A DNA stretch of 64,000 nt from Leptolinea tardivitalis. Its GTDB lineage: Bacteria > Chloroflexota > Anaerolineae > Anaerolineales > Anaerolineaceae. Both the position numbers and the translations under genes were made by a program. Where the stretch lies: the NCBI RefSeq assembly GCF_001050275.1, contig NZ_BBYA01000008.1, positions 1 through 64,000 of the forward strand, in the 5' to 3' direction. Below, one piece after another: positions 25,900 to 35,373 of the stretch (positions are counted from its first letter, which is position 1; each line of letters begins with the position of its first letter). The notes beneath the pieces are model-generated. The model was given only the letters and a program-made list of their open reading frames with translations, had not been told where the DNA came from and searched no databases.

Positions 25900-26344
25900 A
25901 GCTCTCCAAGATGTGTTTCAACCGGGTTGCCGTTACCCGTCCAAAGATCTGGTCATCAATCTGCATTACCGGTGCTAGTGCACAACATCCCAGACAGGCG
26001 ACCCGCTGCAGATCGAATAGACCGTCTGAGGTGGTTTCACCCGGTTTGATATGTAATTCCCGTTCAATGGCTTCCATCAATTTTTGGCCGCTGCGAACGT
26101 GGCAGGCAGTGCCCAGACAAATTTTTATGGAATGCCTGCCGGGAGCATTGAATCGGAATTGTGTATAGAATGAAGCCACACCATACACTTCATTTTCCGA
26201 AATATGCAGCTTGCGAGCTACTTCTGATACATTTTCAGGAGACAAATACCCAGCCCGTTCCTGAATACTTTGTAGAAGGGGGATCAAATCGCCCTGCGTA
26301 TATTGAATCGGATTACCATTTGCGGGGAATTTATCAAGAGTCAT
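25892..26344 (-). CDS. NuoE/HydC-like [2Fe-2S] subunit
   Basis: Protein of 150 residues, thioredoxin-like [2Fe-2S] subunit. Ligands C76 and C81 (CLGTACHV) and C117 and C121 (CLGCCALAPV) match the family's C-x4-C ... C-x3-C pattern. The N-terminal helical bundle (YLSPENVSEVARKLHISENEVYGVASFYTQF) is the standard one. It pairs with the NuoF-like protein, overlapping it by 8 nt. First gene of the five-gene operon nuoE-nuoF-nuoG-nfnA-nfnB. The ATG at 26344 has no clear ribosome site and no consensus promoter was found in the 165 nt upstream. Confidence 0.93.
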   Translation of the reverse strand: MTLDKFPANGNPIQYTQGDLIPLLQSIQERAGYLSPENVSEVARKLHISENEVYGVASFYTQFRFNAPGRHSIKICLGTACHVRSGQKLMEAIERELHIKPGETTSDGLFDLQRVACLGCCALAPVMQIDDQIFGRVTATRLKHILESYA

Positions 26345-26509
26345 ATGTTTGTTCGCTGTATGGAGCCAGTTTGAGTTCGATCCATTCTAGTCCATTCATC
26401 AAATTTTTTGTAGGTGAAATTCCGTTTTTCCCCCGGAGCGTTAAGTTATTTTAGTGAATCGATTTTTCTTGACTAAAATTTCTGATCTAAGAAAGCTAGC
26501 TGGTTTGAT

Positions 26510-27067
26510 TTATTGATATTCTGAATCCCCATTGTCCTTTTCTGATTTCTTTATCTTTTGTGAATAACCCGGAAAAATCCGGTGAAAAGGGAGCATGAGG
26601 ATTATTCCCACCCCTATAACAAATTCTCCAATCTGCACTCCAGTAGATTGCAGGGGGCCGAAAAATGGTTTGGGCAGCCTGTGGCTTCCAAGCCCAAATA
26701 CATCCGCCAGGCCGGTGAATATAATGATGACAAAACCGGTTGCCATCAAACGAGTACCGATCTGTGAGATGATGCTGGTCGGTTTACCTTTCCACAGGGC
26801 TTTCATCGCGACATATGCACCCAGACTCATGATGCCAATACCCAATATGAACATGCCAATTTGTACAAATCCAATGACGGGACTACGATCCAATCCATAG
26901 ACAGATGGACGGGCACCCAGCAAAAAAATGGCGAAGCCAAGAAACGACAAAATTAATCCGTTGCGTATCTGACGTCGGAAATGCTGAAGTGGTTGGCTTG
27001 GAACAGCCTCTGAGGCAGATTCTAAATTATTTTGGGGAGGGGTTTGTTCTTCGTTTGATAGGGTCAT
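26510..27067 (-). CDS. Four-helix membrane protein, unknown
   Basis: Protein of 185 residues. A polar N-terminus (about 1-32) is followed by four hydrophobic segments (about 35-52, 65-85, 105-125 and 145-162) and a Lys/Glu-rich tail. It overlaps the upstream M19 dipeptidase gene by 4 nt (ATGA), so the two are translated together. I recognise no family. A role as membrane partner for the dipeptidase is possible but unsupported. Confidence 0.6.
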   Translation of the reverse strand: MTLSNEEQTPPQNNLESASEAVPSQPLQHFRRQIRNGLILSFLGFAIFLLGARPSVYGLDRSPVIGFVQIGMFILGIGIMSLGAYVAMKALWKGKPTSIISQIGTRLMATGFVIIIFTGLADVFGLGSHRLPKPFFGPLQSTGVQIGEFVIGVGIILMLPFHRIFPGYSQKIKKSEKDNGDSEYQ

Positions 27068-28158
27068 GTCTCGGGTAGCGCCTGGTTAAGAATTCGTTCC
27101 CAGTTTCCGTGAAATATTGCTTCGACCTGTTCTGAAGTATACCCTCGATTTTGCAGGATGGGAGCCAGTTTTTGAATATCGCCAATGGAATTGACTTCAT
27201 CGGGAACACACGGCCATCCGAATCCGCCGTCAAAATCAGTACCAATGGCTACATGGTCACAGTTTCCGGCGAGCTGGCAGATGGCATCTACATGATCAGC
27301 GAGATCATTAAGGCTGACATGACGGTCTGGATGACTGTAGTCCCAATCAATACGGAGGAAGCGCGCATACGGCATCACGCCGATAACACCGCCTCGGGCA
27401 ATCAATCGGCGGACATTATCCTGTGAAAGATGACGCTGATTCGGAGGATTTTTCAATAACCACCGGCAATTAGCGTGACTGGCAATAACCGTACCTTCAT
27501 ATTCTTCCAGTGAGGTCGTCACAGATGAATCATTCATATGCGCTACATCTAGTATGTAGCCAATTTCTCCCAGCGCATGCAGTAACTGACGGCCTTCTGA
27601 ATCAAAGGCTTTCCCCTCCAATGTGCCGCCGCAGAAGCGGGTTCCCGCCCAAACAGGTCCAAGAATACGGGCACCCAAGTCCCACCATTCTTCTAATTCT
27701 TGCATGGAGCCCAGCCCCTCAGAACCTTCGATCAGGTTCAAGATTCCCATGGGGGCAGGCAAGGAGTTGACAGAGGCTTTTTGTCTCTCGGTCAAAAGTG
27801 CGGCAAGGTCAGATTTGGATAATATTCGGCGGAATTTATCTGCGTATTTTTCGGCCATCATTTGATAATAATCAAATGACTGACGGATTAAACTGTTATA
27901 TTCCCGGTGGGTATCAAAAACAGCTTTATCCCAACTTCCATCCGAGTATTTCTTTGGAGCCAGGAAGAGAGTTCCAAAAACCAGGGCAACCTGACCCCGG
28001 GTATATTCTGACCAACCGAATAATGTTTTACCGCCCCGATATTTTTCAATATCACCGGTTTCTGCGGCACGAATCTCGTCCATTGAGCGGGAGTAATCTG
28101 TTTTAAAGCACAACCAGTTCCAGGCAAGGTCTTCGTGTGAATCGATAAGGTAGGGCAT
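27064..28158 (-). CDS. M19 membrane dipeptidase (renal dipeptidase family)
   Basis: Zinc dipeptidase of 364 residues. The N-terminal SHEDLAWN supplies the first His/Asp pair. Later family features are LIEGSEGLG (bridging Glu), IASHANCRWL with Arg near residue 230, and IGTDFDGGFGWP. No signal peptide, so it is likely cytoplasmic. Family members cleave dipeptides, some with D-amino acids. GAGG precedes the ATG at 28158. A terminator lies between this gene and the upstream S1 gene, so it needs its own promoter or read-through. Confidence 0.88.
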   Translation of the reverse strand: MPYLIDSHEDLAWNWLCFKTDYSRSMDEIRAAETGDIEKYRGGKTLFGWSEYTRGQVALVFGTLFLAPKKYSDGSWDKAVFDTHREYNSLIRQSFDYYQMMAEKYADKFRRILSKSDLAALLTERQKASVNSLPAPMGILNLIEGSEGLGSMQELEEWWDLGARILGPVWAGTRFCGGTLEGKAFDSEGRQLLHALGEIGYILDVAHMNDSSVTTSLEEYEGTVIASHANCRWLLKNPPNQRHLSQDNVRRLIARGGVIGVMPYARFLRIDWDYSHPDRHVSLNDLADHVDAICQLAGNCDHVAIGTDFDGGFGWPCVPDEVNSIGDIQKLAPILQNRGYTSEQVEAIFHGNWERILNQALPET

Positions 28159-28170
28159 GAATTGACCTCG

Positions 28171-28205
28171 AAAAAAGAGCGCACCAGCCGGTGCGCTCTT
28201 TTTTT
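28171..28205 (-). terminator. Strong intrinsic terminator after S1 gene
   Basis: A 15-bp stem, AAAAAAGAGCGCACC with GGTGCGCTCTTTTTT, closes a 4-nt loop. It is U-rich on both strands and serves the minus-strand S1 gene ending at 28214. Confidence 0.92.
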
Positions 28206-28213
28206 ATGCGATT

Positions 28214-29440
28214 TCAGGCAGCCGGTGTCTCGTCCTGTTCGTCAGAGGGTGTATCACCCTCATCCAAAGCCTGCCAATCCATTTCTGCGTAGGCCATTGA
28301 GTCGACCCGGCGAAGGCTCAAACCAATGCGATGATTGGCTGGATCGATTTTGATAACCCGCAGAGTAACGGTATCGCCTTCGTGAAGGACTTCTTTCGGG
28401 TGCTCAATCCGTTTCTCGCTTAATTCAGAGATATGGATCAGACCTTCAATATCACCTTCGAGCTGGGCAAAGGCACCGAATTTGGTCAACCGGGTAATCT
28501 TACCCTGAACAAGCTGACCAACTGTGAACGCAGCCGCCTGGCTTGACCAGGGATCATCCTGCAGCTGGCGAATGGACAGGCCGATGCGTTTTTTATCGCG
28601 GTCGATTGAAATAACTTTGACTTTAATTTCCTGTCCAACTTTGAGGACTTCACTGGGATGCTGGATGCGGTCCCAGGAGATTTCGGAAAGATGAACCAGT
28701 CCATCGGCACCGTTGATGTTAACGAAGGCGCCAAACTCGGCCAGACTGGTCACATGGCCGGAGCGAATTTCACCTTCTTTGAGTTCATCGATAACCCGTT
28801 CTTTGAGGGTTTCGCGGGTTTCCGTGCTCGCAGCGCGTTCTGAGAGAATGAGGCGGCGGCGTTCGCGGTCTACTTCGATGACGCAAACGTCCACTTCCAT
28901 GCCAACCATCTTGCTCCACTTCTGTTCAGGAGTGTCGCCAGAGATATTGGCACGGCGGGAGAGGGCAATCTGAGAAGCAGGGACAAAACCGCGCAATGTT
29001 CCCAGCGGAACGATGAGACCACCTTTGTTGAAACCGATAATTTTGCTGTGGAAGGAGCCTTTAGACGCCAACATTTCTTCTGCCTGCTGCCAGCCGACTT
29101 CTTCGCGGGCGCGGACATAAGATAGTACCAGCGTTCCATTCTGGTCTTCCGGATTGACTACGTATACCGGAATTTCCTGACCGACTGACAGGGTGGCAAG
29201 TTCTGTGGAGGGGATGGCTTCGAATTCTTTACCGCTGATCACACCTTCGGATTTGGTGCCGACGCTGACCAGTATTTGCCCCTGGCTGATACTGGCAATA
29301 GTTCCGTTGCGAATCTCACCCTGCGACGGAAAATCGATGCCAAGACCTTCCTTTTCCAACAGGGATGCCATGTTGTTGCTATCGTTCATGTTATTTTCGG
29401 GTTGTTCTCCCTGATTCTGAAAGGAAGCGTTTTGTTCCAT
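28214..29440 (-). CDS. rpsA: Ribosomal protein S1-like, four S1 domains
   Basis: RNA-binding protein of 408 residues with four S1 (OB-fold) repeats: about 38-105 (divergent, RNGTIASISQGQILVSVG), 120-190 (SKIIGFNKGGLIVPLGTLRGFVPASQI), 207-275 (GHVTSLAEFGAFVNINGADGLVHLSEISW) and 292-362 (GKITRLTKFGAFAQLEGDIEGLIHISEL). An acidic C-terminal tail (DEGDTPSDEQDET) follows. It lets ribosomes bind structured mRNA; four-domain forms occur outside Proteobacteria. The start is ATG 29440 (MEQNASF) with GGAG upstream at long spacing; a second candidate is M17 at 29392. The longer frame to 29518 is rejected. Monocistronic, with a terminator behind. Confidence 0.9.
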   Translation of the reverse strand: MEQNASFQNQGEQPENNMNDSNNMASLLEKEGLGIDFPSQGEIRNGTIASISQGQILVSVGTKSEGVISGKEFEAIPSTELATLSVGQEIPVYVVNPEDQNGTLVLSYVRAREEVGWQQAEEMLASKGSFHSKIIGFNKGGLIVPLGTLRGFVPASQIALSRRANISGDTPEQKWSKMVGMEVDVCVIEVDRERRRLILSERAASTETRETLKERVIDELKEGEIRSGHVTSLAEFGAFVNINGADGLVHLSEISWDRIQHPSEVLKVGQEIKVKVISIDRDKKRIGLSIRQLQDDPWSSQAAAFTVGQLVQGKITRLTKFGAFAQLEGDIEGLIHISELSEKRIEHPKEVLHEGDTVTLRVIKIDPANHRIGLSLRRVDSMAYAEMDWQALDEGDTPSDEQDETPAA

Positions 29441-29574
29441 AGGAAATCTAACTCCGGACAAGAGGATTGCAAACATTATAAAGGTGAATCCACGGATTGG
29501 CAATACTGATGACGTCAAGGGAGGAGAAAAGTGAAATTTCGTATGGGATTCACCCCGAAATCTTTTATTAAGTA

Positions 29575-29607
29575 AAACCCATGGGTCTCAAAAGACTCAT
29601 GGGTTTT
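29575..29607 (-). terminator. Terminator after secA
   Basis: Stem AAAACCCATG/CATGGGTTTT extended by a partly paired GGTCT/AGACT, with a short loop. It is followed on the minus strand by TTTTACTT and on the plus strand by TTTTTCTT, so may work in both directions. Confidence 0.8.
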
Positions 29608-29678
29608 TCTTAATAGGTTACTGTATCAATTGTTTGGGTTAGTTCTGTTCCAAAAACATGTTTTCAACCCGGCTTAGC

Positions 29679-32600
29679 TTAGTGACGCCGGCGTTTCTTT
29701 TTCTGTTCGGCGGCAGCCTGTTCATCGGCCTGGGGAACAATACTGGTCCCCTGTTCAGCCGCGGGGGAATTTTCACCGGTTGTCGTAGCTGTTCGGCGCG
29801 GTTGGTACATGAACATTCGGCTGATCACACCCATGCGGATATCACCCAGTAACTGGGTGAACATTTCAGAGGCTTTGCTCTTGTATTGCACCAGTGGATC
29901 ACGCTGAGCGTATGCCTCGAGGCCAATGGACACACGCAGGGCTTCTACTTTGGTCAGATATTCCACCCAGAGGTCGGAAATAACACTGAGCAAAATGTGG
30001 CGGTAAATTTCAGTCTGAACCTTTGAACCGATCACTTCACAGACGGCAGCTTTTAATTCACTGTCCTGTTCGGCCAGGGGAAGGATTGAAACAGTTTTAT
30101 AACGGTCTTCACCAAATAGTTCAGTAAATTTGGCCTGAACAGCCGGGTCTACCTGTGAAAGGGTGATGTTGTTATGCTGCAGCCTGTCCCATTCAGCCCG
30201 GCCCATGGCTGTACGCAGAGCGTCTATGGCACCTTCGAGATGTTCCAGAACTGTGGTTGTCATCTGATCAGCAGGGAGTGAACCGAGCAGTTGGGAAGCA
30301 AAATAGATATAGTTCAAACGGTTGGTTGACTGGCGCACCTGCCGATGGGTCTTTTTATCAAATGCCATACGGCTGCCCTGCGCTATCGAAATTAACGCAT
30401 TGACCAGGAACGCATCACTTAATTCCGCGCCACCGGTGCGGTCGAGCAAAGCTTCGACATCTCTTGGAATCTGGGCTCCATTACCAAACAGGCGTTCTTT
30501 GCGTTGTGCCAATAGTTCGGCAGTTTTACCGTAGACCTGATCGGCGATATCTTTCCACGAGGATTCCTGGGTGGCTGTGAGCCGCATATCAGCAGCTTCC
30601 GGCAGGCGCCGCCGCAGACCGCCCACAACGCGGGTAGCCGTGATGGCCAGCAAGGTGGATGCCACCTGTTGTTTCAAGGCATCTTTCACATCGTCATCTG
30701 CCTGAGGAAGCCGGCGAAGCTGATCTGTTTGCAGACGCAGGGGTACACGCGCCAGTCCAATTAACTCGTCCAGCAATTCCTGTGGACGGCGAACCGGCAT
30801 GCCTTCTTCTACATCACTGATACCTTCAAAATAGGTGTCGATGGTTTCATAGCGTTCTTCTATTTGTCTTTCCAGCGATTCACCGGTAGTATCGAGCAAC
30901 GTGTTGAGACTGCGCAGCAGATGATCATCTTCGGCAGCCAGTGAACGTTCAGCTAAATTGACCAATACGTTTTTCAGGCTATCTAGAGAGATTTCACCTT
31001 TGGGGAGCTGCTTTCGGATCTCATTAACCAACAGACGGAAACTGAAGGATGGATAGCTGATATCATCGTAGCTGAGCGGAGGTTGGATTTCTTCCAGATA
31101 AGCCAGAAGACGCCACGGTCCTTCCTCATCTTTCAAACCAGCCGGGATGCGCACCTGCAATTCGGTATGCAGCATTTCCATCACGTCTTCACTCAAATCT
31201 TCCTTGGTGAAGACACGGTCGCGTTGAGAATAAATTCGCTTGCGCTGAGTGTTCAACACATCATCATATTCGAGTAGATGCTTGCGAACATCAAAGTTAG
31301 CGCCTTCTACGCGTTCCTGTGATTGCTCGACCATACGGCCGACCATACCGCTTTCGATAGGCAGACTCTCATCAATATTTAAACGTTTGAGCAGGTTCTC
31401 CACATTGGGACCGCCAAACAGGCGCATCAATTCATCATTCAAAGACAGGTAAAACCGTGATGAACCTGGATCGCCCTGCCGGGCGGCACGGCCGCGCAGC
31501 TGATTGTCAATGCGGCGGGCCTCATGCCGTTCAGAACCGACTACGTGCAGACCACCGATTGCCCGAACGCGTTCCATGTCATCCATATATTGATTGAATG
31601 ATTTAACGGCTTCTTCGTAAATTCCATACTCTTCTACCGGGATTTTCATCAATTCCTGCCGGCGTTCCTCATTGTTCATACCGTAGGGATCAAGTCCGGT
31701 TTTTGCCAGCACATGGTTGACATCAGCCAGGATATCTTCGGGCAGCTCTCCACCCAGTTTGATATCTACACCGCGGCCGGCCATGTTGGTGGCAATTGTT
31801 ACAGCCCCAAAGGCTCCTGCTCTGGCGATGATCTGCGATTCTTCATCATGTTTTCGGGCGTTCAATACCGAAAGGGGAATACCAGCCTGAATTACACCAA
31901 TCAACCGGGGTTTGAGGTTTTCATCCAACCGGAAATACTCGACCAGTCTGTCTAGATTTTCCGGGTCTTCCAGATTGATGGACATATCCATCGTTCGGGC
32001 GAACTGGCGCATCTCAGGTGTTTTCAGTTGGTCAATTGGAACATTCAGGAATTCCAGCTCAGGTATGGCACGCTCTTCATCCTGCCGGTTATTCTTTTCG
32101 AGCCAGACACGTCGAATTAATACAGCCTGAAGGAGTGTGCGTACCGGTTCGGCACGTAAACGGTCTCCCAGACGTTCACTATGTTCCACAGACGTGGTGC
32201 CAACCAGAATTGGCTGCCCCTTGATATGCCGTTCAATGATCTCCAATGAAATGGCTCGTAATTTGGCTTCTTCGGTGCGATAAACTACATCAGGGTAATC
32301 TTTACGACGCCAGTACACCGGTTTTTTATCCGGGTCATTGCGATAAGCAAAATACGAAACCTTATATCCATCTTCATCTTTGGAATTGATCTCTTCAAGA
32401 GGCGAATCGTTCTTTGTCGCCTGGTATTCCAGGTTGGTGGGAATCGGAAGGACATCAAGTTTGTAGATTTTGTAGAACTCTTCTGATTCTGTTTCGGCTG
32501 TACCGGTCATACCGGCCAACTTTTCATACATGCGGAAGTAATTCTGCAGGGTGATGGTGGCGTAGGTAACGTTTTCAGCCTCGACTTTGACGCCTTCCTT

Positions 32601-33716
32601 GGCTTCTACAGCCTGATGAAGACCGTCTGACCAGCGGCGGCCGGGCATCAATCGCCCGGTGAATTCATCAACAATTACCACTTTCCCAGCCTGCACAAGA
32701 TAATCCTTGTTGCGGCGGAAAAGATATTGTGCCCGCAGCGCCTGTTCCAGGTAACCCAGTTTCTGAGCCTGTTCCGGTGTAATATCTTCCGGTCTGTCTG
32801 GGTCGCGGAGGGTTTCACCGAGGATTTCTTCCACATGGGTTTCACCAATCTCTGTGAGAGAAACGGTGCGATCTTTTTCATTAATATCGTAATCTTCCGG
32901 TTGGAGCTGCCTCACGACCTGTGCCATACGGATATACCACTCCGCCTGGTCAGCCGCCGGACCACTGATGATCAACGGAGTCCTGGCTTCATCAATGAGG
33001 ATATTATCTACCTCGTCTACAATGGCAAAATAATGGCCGCGCTGGACACGTTCTTCCAGTGACATGGTCAGATTGTCGCGCAGATAATCAAAACCGAATT
33101 CGCTGTTTGTTCCATAAGTGATATCGGCTTTATATGCGTCAGCGCGGGTGACCATTTGCAGCTGGTGCTGATCTTCATGTGGCGAAGTCTTAGTCAGGTC
33201 AACCAGGAAGGCATTTTTTCCATTTTCGGTACGAGCTGCCATCTGCAATACGCCGACGGTCAATCCCAGAGCCTGGTAGACAGGTGCCATCCAGCGGGCA
33301 TCACGGCGGGCCAGATAATCATTGACAGTTACCAGATGAACACCACGGCCTGTGAGGGCATTCAGATACAATGGCAGGGTGGCGACCAGCGTTTTCCCTT
33401 CGCCGGTGCGCATTTCAGCGATATTTCCCTTGTGAAGGGTTATTCCGCCAATCATCTGGACGTCATAATGGCGCAACCCGATGGTTCGTTTTCCGGCTTC
33501 GCGGACGGCCGCAAAGGCTTCCGGCAGCAGGTCATCAAGTGTACTGCCGTTAGCCAGCCGCTGACGGAACTCATCTGTTTTGGCACGCAGGGCATCATTG
33601 CTGAGTTTCTCGTACTCATCCTCGAGCAGAGAAATCTGCTCGAGGATGGGGGCTATTTTTTGTATTTCGCGCTTGTGAGGGTCTCCCCCCAGAACTTTTA
33701 CGATATTTTGAAACAT
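29679..33716 (-). CDS. secA: SecA preprotein translocase ATPase, very long form
   Basis: Motor of the Sec secretion pathway. At 1345 residues it is far longer than the usual 830-950. Standard parts: Walker A MRTGEGKT near 102-109, [19 protein letters not shown] (Walker B), preprotein cross-linking domain, NBD2 with [14 protein letters not shown], and the scaffold end [32 protein letters not shown] near 1250. Extra sequence lies in NBD2 (about 90 residues before [15 protein letters not shown]) and between [17 protein letters not shown] (near 815) and the C-terminal scaffold helix: about 400 residues where about 120 are normal. The C-terminal zinc motif is replaced by a Gln/Ala/Lys/Arg tail ending RRRH. 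It follows lpdA by 3 nt. Confidence 0.93.
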   Translation of the reverse strand: MFQNIVKVLGGDPHKREIQKIAPILEQISLLEDEYEKLSNDALRAKTDEFRQRLANGSTLDDLLPEAFAAVREAGKRTIGLRHYDVQMIGGITLHKGNIAEMRTGEGKTLVATLPLYLNALTGRGVHLVTVNDYLARRDARWMAPVYQALGLTVGVLQMAARTENGKNAFLVDLTKTSPHEDQHQLQMVTRADAYKADITYGTNSEFGFDYLRDNLTMSLEERVQRGHYFAIVDEVDNILIDEARTPLIISGPAADQAEWYIRMAQVVRQLQPEDYDINEKDRTVSLTEIGETHVEEILGETLRDPDRPEDITPEQAQKLGYLEQALRAQYLFRRNKDYLVQAGKVVIVDEFTGRLMPGRRWSDGLHQAVEAKEGVKVEAENVTYATITLQNYFRMYEKLAGMTGTAETESEEFYKIYKLDVLPIPTNLEYQATKNDSPLEEINSKDEDGYKVSYFAYRNDPDKKPVYWRRKDYPDVVYRTEEAKLRAISLEIIERHIKGQPILVGTTSVEHSERLGDRLRAEPVRTLLQAVLIRRVWLEKNNRQDEERAIPELEFLNVPIDQLKTPEMRQFARTMDMSINLEDPENLDRLVEYFRLDENLKPRLIGVIQAGIPLSVLNARKHDEESQIIARAGAFGAVTIATNMAGRGVDIKLGGELPEDILADVNHVLAKTGLDPYGMNNEERRQELMKIPVEEYGIYEEAVKSFNQYMDDMERVRAIGGLHVVGSERHEARRIDNQLRGRAARQGDPGSSRFYLSLNDELMRLFGGPNVENLLKRLNIDESLPIESGMVGRMVEQSQERVEGANFDVRKHLLEYDDVLNTQRKRIYSQRDRVFTKEDLSEDVMEMLHTELQVRIPAGLKDEEGPWRLLAYLEEIQPPLSYDDISYPSFSFRLLVNEIRKQLPKGEISLDSLKNVLVNLAERSLAAEDDHLLRSLNTLLDTTGESLERQIEERYETIDTYFEGISDVEEGMPVRRPQELLDELIGLARVPLRLQTDQLRRLPQADDDVKDALKQQVASTLLAITATRVVGGLRRRLPEAADMRLTATQESSWKDIADQVYGKTAELLAQRKERLFGNGAQIPRDVEALLDRTGGAELSDAFLVNALISIAQGSRMAFDKKTHRQVRQSTNRLNYIYFASQLLGSLPADQMTTTVLEHLEGAIDALRTAMGRAEWDRLQHNNITLSQVDPAVQAKFTELFGEDRYKTVSILPLAEQDSELKAAVCEVIGSKVQTEIYRHILLSVISDLWVEYLTKVEALRVSIGLEAYAQRDPLVQYKSKASEMFTQLLGDIRMGVISRMFMYQPRRTATTTGENSPAAEQGTSIVPQADEQAAAEQKKKRRRH

Positions 33717-33719
33717 TCT

Positions 33720-35117
33720 TTATATTTGAATGGGTTGGCCGTTCACTCCGTGGGCGGCCTCCATTAAAACCTCGCTCAATGTGGGATGGGCATGCACTGT
33801 CTGGGCAATCTCTTCCGCCGTTAATTCCATGCGCTGGGCAAGGGTTAATTCTGGCAGTAATTCAGAGACTTCCGGCCCGATCAGATGCGCGCCGAGAATT
33901 TCACCGTATTTGGCATCGGTGATAATTTTTACAAAACCGACGGATTCTCCAAGCCCCAGGCATTTTCCGTTAGCAATGAAGGGGAATTTCCCAACTTTGA
34001 TATCCAGACCTTTTTCTTTTGCCTGAGCTTCGGTGTAACCGAAAGAAGCCACCTGTGGATGGCAATAGGTGGCACGCGGCATCATGGCGTAATCCAGCTT
34101 GACGGTTTCATGTTTGGCAATCGATTCAGCTGCGATCATTCCCTGGGCAGATGCCACATGGGCCAGAAGGACTTTGCCGGTCACATCACCGATTGCATAA
34201 ATACCAGGAACGTTGGTGGCCATATGGTCGTCAATTACGATGTGTCCTCGTTCGCTCAATTTGACTCCCACCGTCTCAAGACCGAGATTGGCGGTATTGG
34301 GTTTAAATCCGATGGCCACCAGCGCCTGTTCGGCTTCGAGAACTTTTTCGCCGTCAGAACTGGAGACTTTGACTTTAACACCGGCAGCTGTGGTTTCAAC
34401 GGAAAGTACCCGGTGACCGGCCAGAACATTGATGCCGCTCTTCTTGAAGGCTTTTTCCAACTCGGTGCTGATTTCCACATCTTCCAGCGGTGCAATGTGC
34501 GGCAGCATTTCAACAATGGTCACCTGGCTACCATAGGAATTCCAAACGGTAGAAAACTCCAGCCCGATGGCGCCGCCGCCGATTACAATGACGGAAGCGG
34601 GGAGGTTTTCCTGCAGGATGGCTTCTTTATAGGAAACAACTTTCTTTCCATCCATAGCCACGCCCGGAATGGGGGTAGAGTAGGAACCTGTGGCAATGAT
34701 GATATTTTTGGCTGCAATATCCTGAACTTTTCCATCTGAGCCGGTTACCTGGACGGTGTTCTTGTTTTTCAAAACAGCCGTTCCCATGATGACGTCGATG
34801 TTATTCTTCTTCATCAGAAAACCGACACCTTTGGTCAGGCGGTCAGATGTCTGGCGTGAGCGTTTCACGGCGGCACTGTAATCCAGTTTCAGGTTGTCAA
34901 AGGAAATACCGAAATCTTTGGCGCGGACACGTAAAGTATGGGCCAGTTCAGCATTTTTCAACAAAGCTTTGGAGGGGATGCAGCCTACATTGAGGCAGAC
35001 TCCACCGAGCCACTGCTTGTCAATAATCGCGGTCTTAAGACCAAGCTGGGAAGCGCGAATTGCGCTGACATAACCGCCGGGACCGGCGCCAATTACCACG
35101 AGATCATATTCAGTCAT
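33720..35117 (-). CDS. lpdA: Dihydrolipoyl dehydrogenase
   Basis: FAD/NAD disulfide oxidoreductase (E3) of 465 residues that reoxidises lipoyl groups in 2-oxoacid dehydrogenase or glycine cleavage complexes. FAD fold VVIGAGPGGYVSAIRASQLG, redox disulfide GGVCLNVGCIPSK (C41, C46), NAD fold VIVIGGGAIGLEFSTVW, and the C-terminal catalytic HAHPTLSEVLMEAA (His-Glu pair). No lipoyl partner gene is nearby. The start is ATG 35117 (MTEYDLVVIG) with GAGG upstream; the extension to 35141 is rejected. First gene of lpdA-secA. A -10 box and a Rex-like operator lie upstream, hinting at NADH-responsive control. Confidence 0.95.
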   Translation of the reverse strand: MTEYDLVVIGAGPGGYVSAIRASQLGLKTAIIDKQWLGGVCLNVGCIPSKALLKNAELAHTLRVRAKDFGISFDNLKLDYSAAVKRSRQTSDRLTKGVGFLMKKNNIDVIMGTAVLKNKNTVQVTGSDGKVQDIAAKNIIIATGSYSTPIPGVAMDGKKVVSYKEAILQENLPASVIVIGGGAIGLEFSTVWNSYGSQVTIVEMLPHIAPLEDVEISTELEKAFKKSGINVLAGHRVLSVETTAAGVKVKVSSSDGEKVLEAEQALVAIGFKPNTANLGLETVGVKLSERGHIVIDDHMATNVPGIYAIGDVTGKVLLAHVASAQGMIAAESIAKHETVKLDYAMMPRATYCHPQVASFGYTEAQAKEKGLDIKVGKFPFIANGKCLGLGESVGFVKIITDAKYGEILGAHLIGPEVSELLPELTLAQRMELTAEEIAQTVHAHPTLSEVLMEAAHGVNGQPIQI

Positions 35118-35206
35118 CAGAGTCCTCTTTTCTAAAAACAATATTATGGGCGAAAACCCGATATTCTGGTTAGTAATACATCAACCATTAAGACATACCT
35201 GAGTGG

Positions 35207-35212
35207 ATTATA
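35207..35212 (-). promoter_or_regulatory. -10 box upstream of lpdA-secA
   Basis: Perfect TATAAT on the minus strand, about 90 nt before the lpdA start. The -35 region is weak. The Rex-like site lies just upstream. Confidence 0.4.
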
Positions 35213-35237
35213 CCCATTAATCTGAACAGAATGACGG

Positions 35238-35255
35238 TTGTGAACAGATTCACGG
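35238..35255. promoter_or_regulatory. Rex-like operator
   Basis: TTGTGAA-CAGA-TTCACGG matches the known Rex redox-repressor consensus TTGTGAA-n4-TTCACAA at 12 of 14 positions, with an intact left half. It sits near the -35 position relative to the lpdA -10 box. Confidence 0.45.
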
Positions 35256-35373
35256 GCTGTTTTGTATAAGAATTTTGCATGAAAAGCTAATGGATGTCCG
35301 GATCACCTGATATTTTAGCGGATATGATATTATCCAGTCGGGGAAAAACCGAATTCGTGAAAGAAAGCGGGAT

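Noticed and set aside
33156-33767. Open frame of 203 codons on the plus strand
   Set aside because: Antisense to secA; composition typical of a shadow frame.
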